A stretch of DNA of 64,000 nucleotides from Cliona cf. orientalis (GCA_963930775.1 OZ005693.1:806001-870000), one strand, 5' to 3'; counted from the first letter of the stretch, positions 12,401 through 23,199 are shown. The notes: generated from the sequence alone by a model not told the origin. Program-made: numbers and translations.

Positions 12401-15345
12401 AGCATACAGGGTAGTAAACAGGCATAAATTACTATCGTATTGCTAAGCATCATCATGCACTCATCACTATAATAATTATTATTTTAATCAAGCTTGCTTG
12501 CATAATAATACCTTCTGCATTTGAGACAAGCTTAGATTGAAGAGCTACTCTGATAATTTCTTTAGTTGGTCTTGAGCTGTTTCTGAGCCAGTGCTTAATC
12601 ATTTCTTGAAGGCAGTCATTAACCTTTCTGCAGTCTTTCTCGATTGCATCAAGTGTACCAGTGTCCACACACAACTCGATACCTATAGACTTCCATCTGG
12701 CACGATAGTCCCACATCTCATCAAGCACTTCTTTTATGTTGTTAATATTGAGGACATCTGCATAATATTATGCATGCATCCGATTCTATTGTTCAAACTA
12801 TATTATATAATATACTATAATTATCTATAGGCATTATAATGACTCTTATTAAGTATATATACTGCTTCAAGATGCTTACCTTCAGTGTTACATGTTTTTG
12901 GCTTAGTTTCCTTCTGCAGGGATGCAGTCAAACTTCTCACTAAAAATGTTAATATGCATAGAACAGCAGTATATCAAAAATTTAATATTAACCACTGTAC
13001 ATTCAAAGTACTGTAGCAGGTTTAAAAACTGTATAGGGATGCATCTGATCAGTTAATATACATTTCTACAACTTTTGAAGCTGGAATGCAATAAGACTGC
13101 ATGGTCACTTCCTTGGCCTGTGTGTCTGCATAAATCTCCCTCTAGCTATTTGTGAACAAGAAAAGCAATTCTAAGTCGTGAGTTCATGACACCTTTTATA
13201 TATAGGGTAAAATATTATAGGCTATCATATTAACTTAGCCACATTTCCACAATGTCTGGAAACTTGATGCTATCCAAATATTGGTAGTACCTATAGTACC
13301 TGCTGAATGATTTAAAGCAATTTGTTTGGCCAGCTCGTGACTATCTCCACCGCTCTTTTTGCTGATAGCTTCCACCAACATCCGCCATGTGGGTGGACCA
13401 TGTTTCTTCTTATCATACTTTTGATTGAGCCACAGGAGCAATACATCTTCAAGACCATCTGAATCACTGGGATGTTCATCACGAATCTTTCGCAAGTCCG
13501 TTATTTTCAAATTCAGTGATCGCCCAAGATTGTAGTACCTTGATTCTAAGGGCAGTATCTCCTCAATGATTGTAGATAGATCATCTTCATCTATATAGGA
13601 TGAGCAAATTAATTCCTCAACATCATGCAGTTGGTGCATAAATTATTAATAACTTACTCAATTCCGTTGTATCAATGGAATCAAAATCAATATCTGTGTG
13701 AATAGACGTTAACATTATGCATGGTATATCATTATACTAAGATTATAGTTGTCTGTGCATGCGTACGAGCGGGAGGTGACCGGAAGCGATTCAACCCGAG
13801 CTAAAAAGTTTTCTTTTTCGGCGTCACTGGACTTGGGGCGATACAACAGACAGCCCACTGACACGGCTGGCTATGGCCCCAGCAGCCACTAACGTGAGCT
13901 ACTTCAAAAAAATGGCAGGGCAGAATTAGACTGAACTGTAGGCTTACATGTGGCGGCCTGGAGAATGCAAAAGGGTGACATTCTGGAGTCGATGTTGCCC
14001 ATAGGTACTCTTCAGAGGGAAGCGATTCTATTCTAAGCGCCTTCTCTTGGGACCCCTTGCGAGCGAAGCTGCAAGACAAGTAACGAATTCTTTAGCTAGC
14101 TGATTGACGATGTCACATGATTAGGCAGGATGTGCACGTGTGGTAGCTTTATCTCTGCGCATGCGCACAAACATGTAGGTAAAGGTCGTCGAGCACACAT
14201 GCACAATATTAATAATAGCCACGCACAGGGATAAAGGAGTGCACTCCTTGTATATATATATATTATTATTTGGCTATTTTGTATATTATTGTCAAGCAAA
14301 TGTAACATAGTGTTGTTGTAATTATACCTCCAACAGGTCCAGGGTTCTCCTCGACATCTCCAGATATCAGCAGTAGAGATAAGATGATAGAAGCAGCTAC
14401 TGATAATGCAACATCCAGCACCGCTTTTGCCACTACCAACACCCATGTCCCCTGGAGCTTGCAATTGGTCATAATCACAACTTTTACTTCAGTATCAACG
14501 TAATGCAGCTTCTCCACCAGGTCCTGCTTATTGGCCAGGGCTTTCCATAGAACACTCAAAGATATCAGACAGTCCACTGTCTGTATGACTGAATGCATAA
14601 TAATTTATTTATTACTGCTATTATAGATGAAGGAGTCATGCATACATACACAAACTACATTATGACATTGTATTAGTACAAACAAGTTACAATGGCATTA
14701 GTTTTGTACATGTATGTATGTTGAGTATATAAATTCAAACATGCAGAGCACTCCCCACAGCTATAGAGAGCTACCTGAGAGGATCAGCAAGTGGTCTGGA
14801 TGCAGTGACGAATTAATCATTTTCAGCATCAGGAAGATTGAGTAGTAAGCAAAGCAAGTTCTAAAGGAGAGGCTCTCTGATAAATCACCATCGATTCCAG
14901 CTTTTGATCTTCTGATGGCTATGGATAATAATTGGTAGACGAGAGCAGAGGTAATCTGAAGGATCACGGTGAGAACAAAGCCAAGATTGATCAAATACAT
15001 TCTGTCAGGGATGGTACCACCTTTGCAAAAATCTGCAAAAAATGCACACACCACCGAAATACCGAGGCATGCAGACATTATGGCAAGCTATAAAAACTAT
15101 GTTGACCATGCATAACACTCACTCAATAGTGGGAGGTGATGTCCCCTTGCTACTAAAGTACGTAGCCCAATATTGACTCCAATTGACATTATCAATAGTA
15201 AGAGTGTTGCTACTCCTTGACTCAGTGTCAAAGATCTTTGAGTAGTCTTTCCTCTAAATGGTGACCTCATCTTGAATGGGTGGCCCAGGGCACACCATGA
15301 AGACCCAATGCGAGCCCTCCACTCTCCAATGCTCCAATATGGCAT
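9500..15345 (-). CDS. NLR receptor A: membrane module-2A-Death-Death-NACHT-LRR
   Basis: Twelve exons can be joined with GT/AG sites into one open frame of 1120 aa: 15345-15123, 15032-14775, 14588-14328, 13693-13658, 13590-13300, 12939-12880, 12757-12512, 12387-10689, 10070-9987, 9887-9804, 9704-9624, 9539-9500. The first three encode five predicted membrane segments and end in ISGDVEENPGP, a 2A recoding motif. Exons 5 and 7 are death-fold domains, exon 8 the NACHT ATPase, the next two single LRRs, then a cap repeat and a short tail. NLRs of this type are cytosolic pattern sensors that oligomerise through NACHT and signal through death domains. A 0.5-kb element (13745-14255) sits in the intron after the 2A exon. 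Start chosen because unit B conserves the same ATG. The last exon is the least certain. Confidence 0.85.
9624..10070 (-). CDS. LRR cassette exons of NLR A (two repeats plus cap)
   Basis: Exons 10070-9987 and 9887-9804 are each 84 nt and encode one 28-residue LRR of the NLR/RI type (NSIGDEGAKVLSDAIKTMA...). Exon 9704-9624 (81 nt) is a divergent last repeat. The exons start and end in phase 2, so any number can be added without shifting frame. Strand-facing residues are D-L-SA, I-L-HF and D-L-YA. Confidence 0.85.
10211..10479 (-). mobile_element. Helitron-like fragment in the LRR-NACHT intron of NLR A
   Basis: Carries the same TTACCCCTTGCGCATGCGC palindrome (10452-10479), the ACGACAACG microsatellite and the 'GATATGGCGATTTTTGTGC' block as the elements at 6626-7606 and 38632-39264. 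The distal end is not clear. About 0.8 kb present in unit C between LRR array and NACHT is missing here. Confidence 0.5.
10689..12387 (-). CDS. NACHT ATPase exon of NLR A
   Basis: A single 1699-nt exon. The Walker A motif GAPGCGKST is near residue 563, Walker B LFIFDGWDE near residue 636, sensor-1 VIITSRP follows, and the winged-helix region carries FLHLSIQEQLAAIH, the NLR FxHxxxQE signature. The C-terminal part (SLLHCLFEAQDE, SLSPADCLSVGYFL) is the usual NLR pre-LRR helical region. The exon ends in phase 2 after LEYL-(D), giving the first LRR strand LDL. The copy in B is exactly the same length. Confidence 0.95.
12512..12757 (-). CDS. Death-fold domain 2 exon of NLR A
   Basis: Residues RWKSIGIELCVDTGTLDAIE, then a helix with KVNDCLQEMIKHWL, and a final helix IIRVALQSKLVSNAEG, match the Death/DED superfamily pattern (helix 2 with Trp-x-x-Ile-Gly, helix 3 'x-L-x-x-I'). 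The exon is 246 nt, phase 1-1. Confidence 0.75.
13300..13590 (-). CDS. Death domain 1 exon of NLR A
   Basis: The translated exon contains the helix pattern LGRSLNLKITDLRKI and then GPPTWRMLVEAISKKSGG and LAKQIALNH, a classic six-helix Death-domain layout with the conserved Trp. It is a phase 1-1 exon of 291 nt. The preceding 36-nt exon (13693-13658) encodes an acidic linker. Confidence 0.85.
13745..14255. mobile_element. Dispersed element in NLR A intron (inverted copy at 17640-18120)
   Basis: Reverse complement of 17640-18120 over about 0.5 kb, including the GGTAAAGGTCGTCGA word and the CTTGCGAGCGAAGCTGCAAGACAAG stretch near one end (given in parts: CTTGCGAGCGAAG, CTGCAAGACAAG). Unit B has no insertion in the same intron. 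Exact ends and target duplication are not clear. Confidence 0.55.
14328..15345 (-). CDS. N-terminal multi-pass membrane module ending in 2A (NLR A)
   Basis: Exons 15345-15123, 15032-14775 and 14588-14328. Hydrophobic segments lie at roughly residues 41-63, 87-114, 131-149, 157-180 and 209-235, with basic stretches between. The fifth segment runs directly into GDVEENPG/P (residues 237-245). 2A motifs of the form D-x-E-x-N-P-G-P make the ribosome skip the Gly-Pro bond, so residues 1-244 are predicted to be released as a separate membrane protein. I do not recognise the family. The WRARIGSSWCALG motif near the N-terminus is identical in unit B. Confidence 0.75.
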
Positions 15346-15419
15346 TTCTCAATGTCACAGCAAATCTAGAATTAGTCATCAGTCATAGTGATAACCTGAT
15401 GGCACTATATATCAGATCT

Positions 15420-15485
15420 AGACCTGAGAACCGGACGGTCATATATATACTATAATATAGTATATATGACCATCCAGTCCCCAGG
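15420..15485. repeat. Hairpin 75 bp upstream of NLR A start
   Basis: Near-palindrome: ACCTGAGAACCGGACGGTCA pairs with TGACCATCCAGTCCCCAGGT around an alternating AT core (tatatatactataatatagta). In unit B (44938-44965) only the left part remains, so the hairpin is probably a small insertion, not a conserved control element. Confidence 0.45.
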
Positions 15486-15499
15486 TTAATATAACCTCA

Positions 15500-15906
15500 C
15501 TATTGTATACTGATTATTCTTGATCCACCACGTTTAATTTAATTTTATCAGAACCTTTGGCACAAGCCTATGCTGCATGGGAAACTCTATACAAGCATGC
15601 TATAGCTACTGGTAAAAATTAAATGTGAAAGCATGTTGAAGTATACGAGAACGAAGATCCAGTGCCATACCCCGCCCAGCCTGTCCACTTCTCAAACTTC
15701 TTGCAAATCAAGAAAGCACTGATTCAGTTCTCTGCAGCTATGACAATACCAAAAAACGTATTGGTTCATCCTTTCACTGTTAGCCTCGGACCACCTCCAC
15801 TTCAGCTTAAATTAGGCTGGCCATATGCCTAGATCTCAAGATCTGGTAATTTTTATAATGCATGGCAATGACAGAATCATCAATTTGATTACTGCATGTA
15901 CCGCAT

Positions 15907-15949
<43 letters not shown>

Positions 15950-16030
15950 ATAACAAGTATATGTACATCAAAAATAAAGTATGCATGGGTAGATATCACA
16001 GGTCATGCATGCATATGTATAGCTATATCA
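15500..16030. other. Non-coding spacer upstream of NLR A
   Basis: Homologous to 44990-45490 in unit B. It contains a (CA)n run at 15911-15947 and no supported gene. It would hold the NLR promoter region and part of the AMDHD1-NLR intergenic space. Confidence 0.4.
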
Positions 16031-16254
16031 TAGAGTCGGTAGACTCTATAAGTAGGGATGGCACGGATACTCCATATATATAATACATTACAAACATCCA
16101 AATATCTCAAAACAGGTATCTCTGTGAGATTTCTAAGTGTCAAAATCAGAATCTACAGCAAATTATCGATCTAACAAGACCAACACCATTCATCAACTCA
16201 ATTGTATATGCCAGAACCAGATGTTCAAAAAAATAGCCTTTTCTCATTCTTTCT

Positions 16255-16289
<35 letters not shown>

Positions 16290-16530
16290 GTTTTCTTGGG
16301 CTAACTCAAGACTACCATGACCGCTCACCTTAGTTCGAGTGTAAATCCACACCATTTTGGAGCGCGCACGTCTGTGGCACGCTCGTTTTGTGTTATCAGG
16401 ACAGCGATTTAATTGTGGGTGTGTACAGGGCATTTTGCGAGTGGGTGTGTCTGATTAGCCATTTTGTCACATAATGCGCATGCTCATAAAGTATTGCCAT
16501 GGTGAAGTCATGTGACCTATGTCAGTGGCG
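16030..16530. repeat. Dispersed repeat with TTTC microsatellite (copy 1)
   Basis: Begins AGAGTCGGTAGACTCTATAA and contains (TTTC)n at 16254-16288. About 500 bp match 31735-32240, which lies at a non-homologous place in unit B, so this is an interspersed repeat. Confidence 0.6.
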
Positions 16531-17454
16531 CGCATGCGCCGGCGCATCCACAATTGATCCAGGACCTGCTCAAGCGCTCAGTTGATCAGCTCAGTGAACT
16601 ATCGACTATTACCAACAGTACACTTACTGGCCTATAAAATACGCTCCCGAAATGGAAGGTTTTCGTCGCTACTTGGTTCTAAACAGCCTTCTAATCTTTC
16701 AAGTTTGCCGATCTAGCCAGCTTCAGGATCGAGATAACGAGGGGCGTGGCTTCAATCGCAGGTCACTGGTTACCCGAGTTGTCTCAAGAACCCCACTGAT
16801 GCGTGTTCAATAGTGTGTAATGCAAAAGAAGACGTCCTAGCTAGCTATCAAAAGACGGCCTGGGATTTGAACTTACAGGAGTATTCAAGTTTGAACTCAC
16901 GGTGTGTTTGGGGTACCATAGCTACCTGACTCAAAGGCTAGGATCGCACAGATATGCTGAATCAGTGATGTACCTGCTTAATTCCGTATAATATTGTAAT
17001 AATACATTATTGTTAGAGCACAGTTGGATATAGCTAGGTCCAGAAGCTGGTTCCATGCATTTTATAATGATGAATAGGCAAGCCATAAGGCCACTGTAAC
17101 TTGATTCCTTGTTTCCCGTCACCCGCCCGCATGTTTATTTTGTAGCTGCCTCAAAATTCATTATGCATTGCTACAGCAAGCCAGCTAGTCATGCTCCTTG
17201 TAAACCACAGGAAGTGGGCAAGGTTTAGTGGTTACATAATGATATTCATACATAATGAATAATGAATGCCCGCCCGCATGCTCTCCAGGCATAGGAGAGG
17301 ACGGGAAACAAGTATTTAAGTTACAGTGGCCTAATATCTGGTCATGCACCGTGGTGAGTCTCATGCCCAGCCTCTGTCTCCACGAGATTAGTTAGCTAGG
17401 TGGCATTGATGAAAATTAATGACTATCATGTATGAAATACCCTGGGGGCACTAA

Positions 17455-18395
17455 AAAAAGAACAGTAACAAGTATAAAAAGCAATTAAATAAAATTGAAG
17501 GATGAAGTAGGGATGGCAGTGCCAAAAAGTACACAAACAAGGTTTGTAGGGATAACGTATCACACTCACTGTACATCTCTACGCTTGCTTTTTGAGTAGC
17601 CGTGCACACACATATTATATACAAGGAGTGAGCTCGCTTCGCTCGCTCACTCCTACTATTATTGTGCATGTGTGGTCGACGACCTTTACCTACGTATTTG
17701 TGCGCATGCGCAGAGAGCAATCTAGCGCACGTGCACATCCTGCCTAATCATGTGACTTTGTCAATCACCTTGCTAAAGCATTCATTACTTGTCTTGCAGC
17801 TTCGCTCGCAAGGGGTCCCAAGAAAAGACGCTTAGAATAGAATCGCCTCCCTCTGGAAAGCACCTATGGGCAACATCGACTCAAGAATGTCACTCTTTCG
17901 CATTCTCCAGGCCGCCATATGTAAGTGTACAGTTCAGTCTAATACTCTCCTGCCGGTTTTTTTAAGCAGCTCACTTTAGTGGCTGCTGGGCCATAGCCAG
18001 CCGCCATCAGTGGGCTGTCTGCTGTATCGTCCCAAGTCCAGTGATGCCCAGAAAGAAAAATTTTTAGCTCGGGTCAAATCACTTCCGGTCACCTCCCGCG
18101 CGCTGGGACGGACGCACGGACGCACGGACAACTATAATCTTAGTATAATGATGGGGCACATGCATGCAGGAGTGGAAAATCAATACATGGATTAATATCA
18201 AAATAATAATTATTATAGCGACACTTTACATACTGAATCGGGAGTGTATGACGTTAATTATCGAGAAAAGCAAGCGTAGGGATGTATAGTGAATGTGATA
18301 CATTATCCCTACAAACCTTGTTTGTGTACTTTTTGGCACTGCCAGCCCTACTTCATCCTTCAATTTTATTTAATTGTTTTTTATACTTGTATATT
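17455..18395. mobile_element. Long-TIR foldback element with a nested insertion
   Basis: About 130 bp at 17455-17595 (AACAGTAACAAGTATAAAAA ... TACGCTTGCTTTTTGAG) recur inverted at 18268-18395. The same arms bound 35806-36215. Between them a different element (17640-18120), also found inverted at 13745-14255, is nested. Unit B lacks the insertion (about 45500). Confidence 0.7.
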
Positions 18396-18399
18396 TTTT

Positions 18400-19590
18400 A
18401 TTAATGCATGAATGTAGTTTACATAATCATGCTGATGGTTATCATAACACACTGAGATAACAAGGATAGGATAGCCAAGAAGGAGGAAAACGACGGTATG
18501 TGATTTTTAGCCACCACTATCAGTGTAGTATACTCATGTGTAACTTGATAGGTATCTGGAACCTCAACCATGACCAGAATGTACGTACTTGTCAGTGGTT
18601 ACAGGCTATTGGTCAGCCCGTCATGGGAAACCATGCAAGCCATTGTGGATGGGATGGCATGACCACGGGGTAGTACCCTACAAACGGCAACATCTGTCAG
18701 TGCATACCTACCCACACAAAACACAAATTCAATTATAATAATAATATTATAAATCTCATAGAAAGCCGTGGTTTAATTTAGGGTAGCTAGCTAAAGTTTT
18801 TTTCTGATCTGATAACTTGCACCTTGTACACACATCTCAGCAATAGACAGTCAACTTATAAATGACACCCAAACCATGCTGGGCCATGGCACGCTTATTA
18901 AATATAGGCAGTCCATATCATTCGATTAGCTATACTCTACAATTAAGATTTCTTTCTGATATAGTGGCAGTGTTTACCGAAATGTGACATTTCCTATGTG
19001 ACACTTGTTTGTCAGAGGATAGGGCAGAATTTTTGCTAATTAAATGTGTAGCCTGAGAGAACTTGCCCTATCCTATACATTTCCTATTTGCATGAAATCC
19101 CCATTATAATATAATATTATTTTCATCAGTGTAGTGCTCCTTTGTATACATTCCGTTCAAGTCTGAGTATGAAATCCAAACCCAAATAATATTCAGCCAC
19201 TGAAAAGTACGAAATAAGTTTAATATTATCATGAATCAAATAACAAGATCCTAGCTCCCTTCTGGCAGTGTAGATATAAAACGCTAGCTATCAGTCAATA
19301 ACGAGGCTCTCTCGCGCACTGACACAAAATTAGCTAATTATTATTACCCAGATTCATCACGGGGATCATCTTACCGATTGATTTATATCGCCGGAGAAGT
19401 TCGAGTTACCGTCTTCACTATCACTCGAGTAATAGTAGCTAAGCAATGCAGCTTATTCAGGAACCCGAAGGTGCCGGCTGGCTAGACGCTCATGACACTG
19501 TTTTAATGGGCGCAAGGCCGTGCCAAAGGGGGCGGAGCTCATTCTTGTGACGTGCTACCGGATATCTATGGTGCTACTGACGCATTCGCC
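18400..19590. other. Conserved non-coding region between NLR A and AMDHD1
   Basis: Aligns with 45500-47010 of unit B. A minus-strand stretch at 19375-19450 could be a small exon: acceptor-like ...TTGCTTAG, then a frame reading YYYSSDSEDGNSNFSGDINQ, and a GTAAGA donor. It is conserved in B (about 46860-46915), but nothing joins it to a gene. Confidence 0.35.
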
Positions 19591-19718
19591 GTACAGTCAA
19601 TTTTGCTTGCGTTTGAACATGCGTGATTGCGTGCGTGCGCGTGCGTAACGCCCCGCCCCACATAGTACTACACATATTCACTAGCTGGCTGCAATACGCA
19701 TGCTCAGAATTCAAAAAA

Positions 19719-20703
19719 ATGTCCGCGGAACCTGGAAGAAAAGCGCCTTATTCTGTTGACCTTCGCCACAGAATGATATGGCAGAAGATAGGCATGGGCT
19801 TGACTTTTAGAGAAGTAGCGAGAAATTTGAATGTGTCACTTGGTACAGTACATAATATATTTCGTCTGTTTAAAGAAACTGGCGAGGTGGATCCAAAACA
19901 TCCAGACAGAACCTCTACTAGAAAACTGTCTTCCAATGAGGAATTAATACTTGTTGGCTTGATTCTGGATAATCCTGGCCTATATTTGGGAGAAATTTGC
20001 CAAAATATTGCTGATGTTACCGGTACACGGATTTCTTCACCAACAGTGTGTCGTATTCTCCGCAAGCATGGTTTAACCCGTAAGAAAATCCAACAGGTTG
20101 CTTTGCAAAGATCAGCAATCACCAGAGCTAAGTTTATGGCTGATATGCAATTTTTCCACACAAACCAACTTGTGTGGTTAGATGAAACTGGATGTGACCG
20201 ACGAGATCATATTCGGAAACATGGGTACTCCTTGAGAGGGGAACGTCCGGTGTATCATCGTTTTTTACACAGGGGTAATAGAGTGTCTGCTATCACAGCC
20301 ATGTGCACAGATGGAATTTTAGCCACGGAAGTATTTTATGGTACCCTGAATGGTGAGAGATTCTTAGACTACCTCAGAGGAAGTCTCATTTCTGAAATGT
20401 TATATACCTTTTGATGGAATATCTGCACGATCAGTATTGGTCCTAGACAACTGCAGTGTGCATCATGTGAGCGGTGCACTTGAATTGCTAAGCCAGGCAG
20501 GTATACTGGTAATGTTTCTTCCACCGTACAGCCCTGATTTAAACCCTGTGGAGGAGCTGTTCAGTGCAATCAAGTACTATCTTAAGGACCATGATGACAT
20601 TTTGCAAGCAATGCCAAACCCAATCCCTTTACTAAAGTCTGCCTTTGATTACATCTCTGTGGAACAATGCAATGGGTGGATCTCACACAGTGGAATTTAT
20701 TAA
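19719..20703 (+). pseudogene. Tc1/mariner-type DD34E transposase, frameshifted
   Basis: The start MSAEPGRKAPYSVDLRHRM leads into a helix-turn-helix (GLTFREVARNLNVSLGTVHNIF) and the first catalytic Asp in VWLDETGCDRR. The second Asp is in VLDNCSVHH and the Glu in YSPDLNPVEELF, with 34 residues between the last two. The frame breaks at about 20403 (GTTATATACC), where the first part stops at 20414 and the rest continues in another frame from 20415 on. A 4-bp TATA insertion would explain the shift. It is thus probably inactive. Confidence 0.9.
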
Positions 20704-20762
20704 CATTACAGTATACTTGTTAATTGAAAATCAATGTTAATTTTAATGATTCTTTAACACTG

Positions 20763-22215
20763 TTACAGCTCTTTAATGTCTGTAATTATCGTTTTCCTGA
20801 GCTCTTGATACTCATTTTCATCAATCACACCAGACGTACGTAGCTGATTCCATTTCTCTAGTTGATCAATCAGCTCCGTCCGCATGGATACTTTCCTCCC
20901 TGGTGAGCTTGAGACAACACGTGTTTTGGTGCAACCAGAAGCACCCTGCTCGTTGTTAGGCCTTTTGCGTCCACGGAAATAGGGCTTGTCAGGTGGCTCA
21001 TCTAGTGAGGTATGCTTGCTCATTTGGACTAAGTGGGCCCACATTCTGAGACGCTCCTCGTCATACGATGAATGCTTCTCCCGTAGCTGTTCATACACGG
21101 CATCTACATCCGATTTTTGGCCTTCTGAACTTGCTGACATATCCTTAGAGGTTTCCTTCTGGCTTTTGGTGGCTGTAACATGCGTGTAGCACCACAGTTG
21201 AATCGACTTCTTCCCAGTGAGCTTATCATACATTCCTTTTAAGTCTGCATCAGCGTACAGCCAAACTTTTCGCCCTCTCAGGCCGTGTCCTGGTTCAATA
21301 TACCCAATCTCGACAATTTGAAAGTTTGGCTTGTTAATTTTTACTTCAGATGGCAAGCAGGTTTTTTCTTCAAGCAAACATCTAAGGGCTAAGAGCGTCT
21401 TGCATTGCTTCCAAGTACCCAAACGTAGGTTAACAAATTCGCTCATTTTGGATGGGTTAACTACCTTCAAAAAGTACTCAAACTCGGGTATCACCATCAC
21501 TTCATTAGCATTGTGAGAACCCTATTATGTGTGCATCATGACTCAGTTAATGCATATGTTACCCATACATACATAGCCTTGTCCCCATACCCCTCCCAAC
21601 ATGGGGAAAAGGGCCTAGTACATAACTGCACTTGTACAAATTAAATTAACCTATACATGTAGATTTTCTGTATAATTGTCCACATATATAGCTTATAGAG
21701 TGGTATTATATACAAATAGGCCCATGTACAGTCGTTGTGCACCAGGTTTGGTTGAGAGGGGCCTGCAGATGAGGCTAATACACATGATACTACCTTCATA
21801 AGTGTACATGCACACATGTGCATTATTACACAAAGACTACGTACCAACACTGTGAAGAGCGGGGGGAGTCCCGTTTAATTAAGCTAATCGCGATAGCACA
21901 CTCATTAAACTCGACTGTAGTGTCATAGGCATATTTAATAGCAGCTCAGGGATGACAGAAACAACCTAGGTAGACTAAATTTTAAAGTTGTTAACGTACC
22001 TGGCTAGATCGAGCAGTTGACTGATCCTTGCCAGTTACCGCTACCACCACTTCTTTAGATGCTGTTTGGCTATGGCCGTCTCCGTTACCAATAGAGACAT
22101 GGCTTGCCCCAGCGCAAGAATTGTAAGCACTCCAGATCTCTGCCATTATCGGCTGTCCAGGACACACAACAATAAACGAGAGTCCGAGCCCGCCAAATCC
22201 ACTAAAACTGCTCAT
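20763..22215 (-). CDS. Transposon-borne gene of unknown function, SHOCT-like tail
   Basis: Two exons in phase 0 (22215-22000 and 21521-20763; donor GTACGT, acceptor ATAATAG) give 324 aa. Exon 1 starts MSSFSGFGGLGLSFIVVCPG, a hydrophobic start with no clear cleavage site. The second exon has a basic-aromatic core (YIEPGHGLRGRKVWLYADAD), an acidic-basic helical part (YEQLREKHSSYDEERLRMW), a basic RGRKRPNNEQ patch and a C-terminal helical pair LEKWNQLRTSGVIDENEYQE resembling short SHOCT-type modules. Such proteins are in my experience found as uncharacterised, expanded families in marine invertebrates, but I cannot name this one. It sits inside the TIRs with the transposase, so it travels with the element. 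Confidence 0.7.
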
Positions 22216-23199
22216 CTAGCTAGCACCTTTGCATGCATGTAGTAGAAGAAACATGCATGGTACATACATGCATGCGTGCGCCCGCGCTATTTCGGACTGT
22301 TGACGTGCGCACGCGCACACGCATACGCACACGCATGTTCAAACGCTAGCGAAATCGACTGTAGTGCCTGAATCCAGTACACAGGCAGTGATGGCTAGTC
22401 ACCTTCTTCGCATCAGGAATGCCTCCCAGCTGGTGTTGGTCTGCTCTGGCAGAGAGAAGGCGCTAAAGGGAACATCCATGCAGAACCTGGCCATCCTCGA
22501 CATCCAGCTTGAGGAGGTGGGCGTGGCCAGTGGGCTGAGCATAGCTGTGGACAGAGAGGGAAGGATAGCAGCCATTGGTCCAGACCATGAGGTGGACTCT
22601 AGAATGGATGGGTGCTCATTTGAGCGATGTATTGATGCATCAGGGATGAGCGTCATACCAGGTCTGGTCGACGCACACACACACACCCCGTCTGGGTGGG
22701 GGACAGGGTGCACAAGTTTGCAATGAAGGTAAGGAGTTAATTGGTTAATTAATTAGGAGCATACCCTTTCCATAATAGTTAAATAATCAACAGATTCTTT
22801 TGAAAAATGATTCTCCACATGCCTATTAACTTTCCCCAAAATGATGTGAGGCATTGGCAGAATCTAATGGGGTATATTTTTAATATCAAACTTATCCCAT
22901 ACCCTCCTCTGATATACATAGCTATCAGGTGCCACATACATGGACATTCATGCCAAGGGAGGAGGCATCCACTTCACAGTGGACTGTGTTCACCAGGCTA
23001 GCGTTGACCAGCTCTATAGCTCCCTCTCTGAGCGACTCTCAGCCATGCTACGCTGTGGGACCACTCTGGTCGAGGCTAAGAGCGGCTATGGGCTCGACTT
23101 TGAGAATGAGTACAAGATGCTAGAGGTGATTGAGAAGGCAAAGAGAAAGCACCCAATTTCAGTATCAACAATATACTGTGGAGCTCACGCTGTGCCTAA

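Larger units (their letters stand above)
19594..22361 (+). mobile_element. Tc1/mariner-type transposon with a second gene
   Basis: Bounded by TA (19592-19593, 22362-22363). Left end CAGTCAATTTTGCTTGCG and right end complement CAGTCGATTTCGCTAGCG are followed on both sides by TTTGAACATGCGTG. Unit B has the empty site CGCCGTAGTGCCTGAA at 47628. The element is 2768 bp and holds a DD34E transposase on the plus strand and an unrelated two-exon gene on the minus strand, tail to tail. It lies 28 bp before the AMDHD1 start codon of unit A. Confidence 0.9.

Noticed and set aside
13235-13639. Extended ends of the Death-domain frame (MHQLHDVEEL..., ...TIGTTNIWIASS)
   Set aside because: These lie outside the splice sites that keep phase 1 on both sides; only 13300-13590 is exon.
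18540-18670. Plus-strand frame GIWNLNHDQNVRTCQWLQAI as an exon
   Set aside because: The unit B copy has indels that break the frame and no matching splice sites.
19748-20161. 137-codon minus-strand frame
   Set aside because: Antisense shadow of the transposase.
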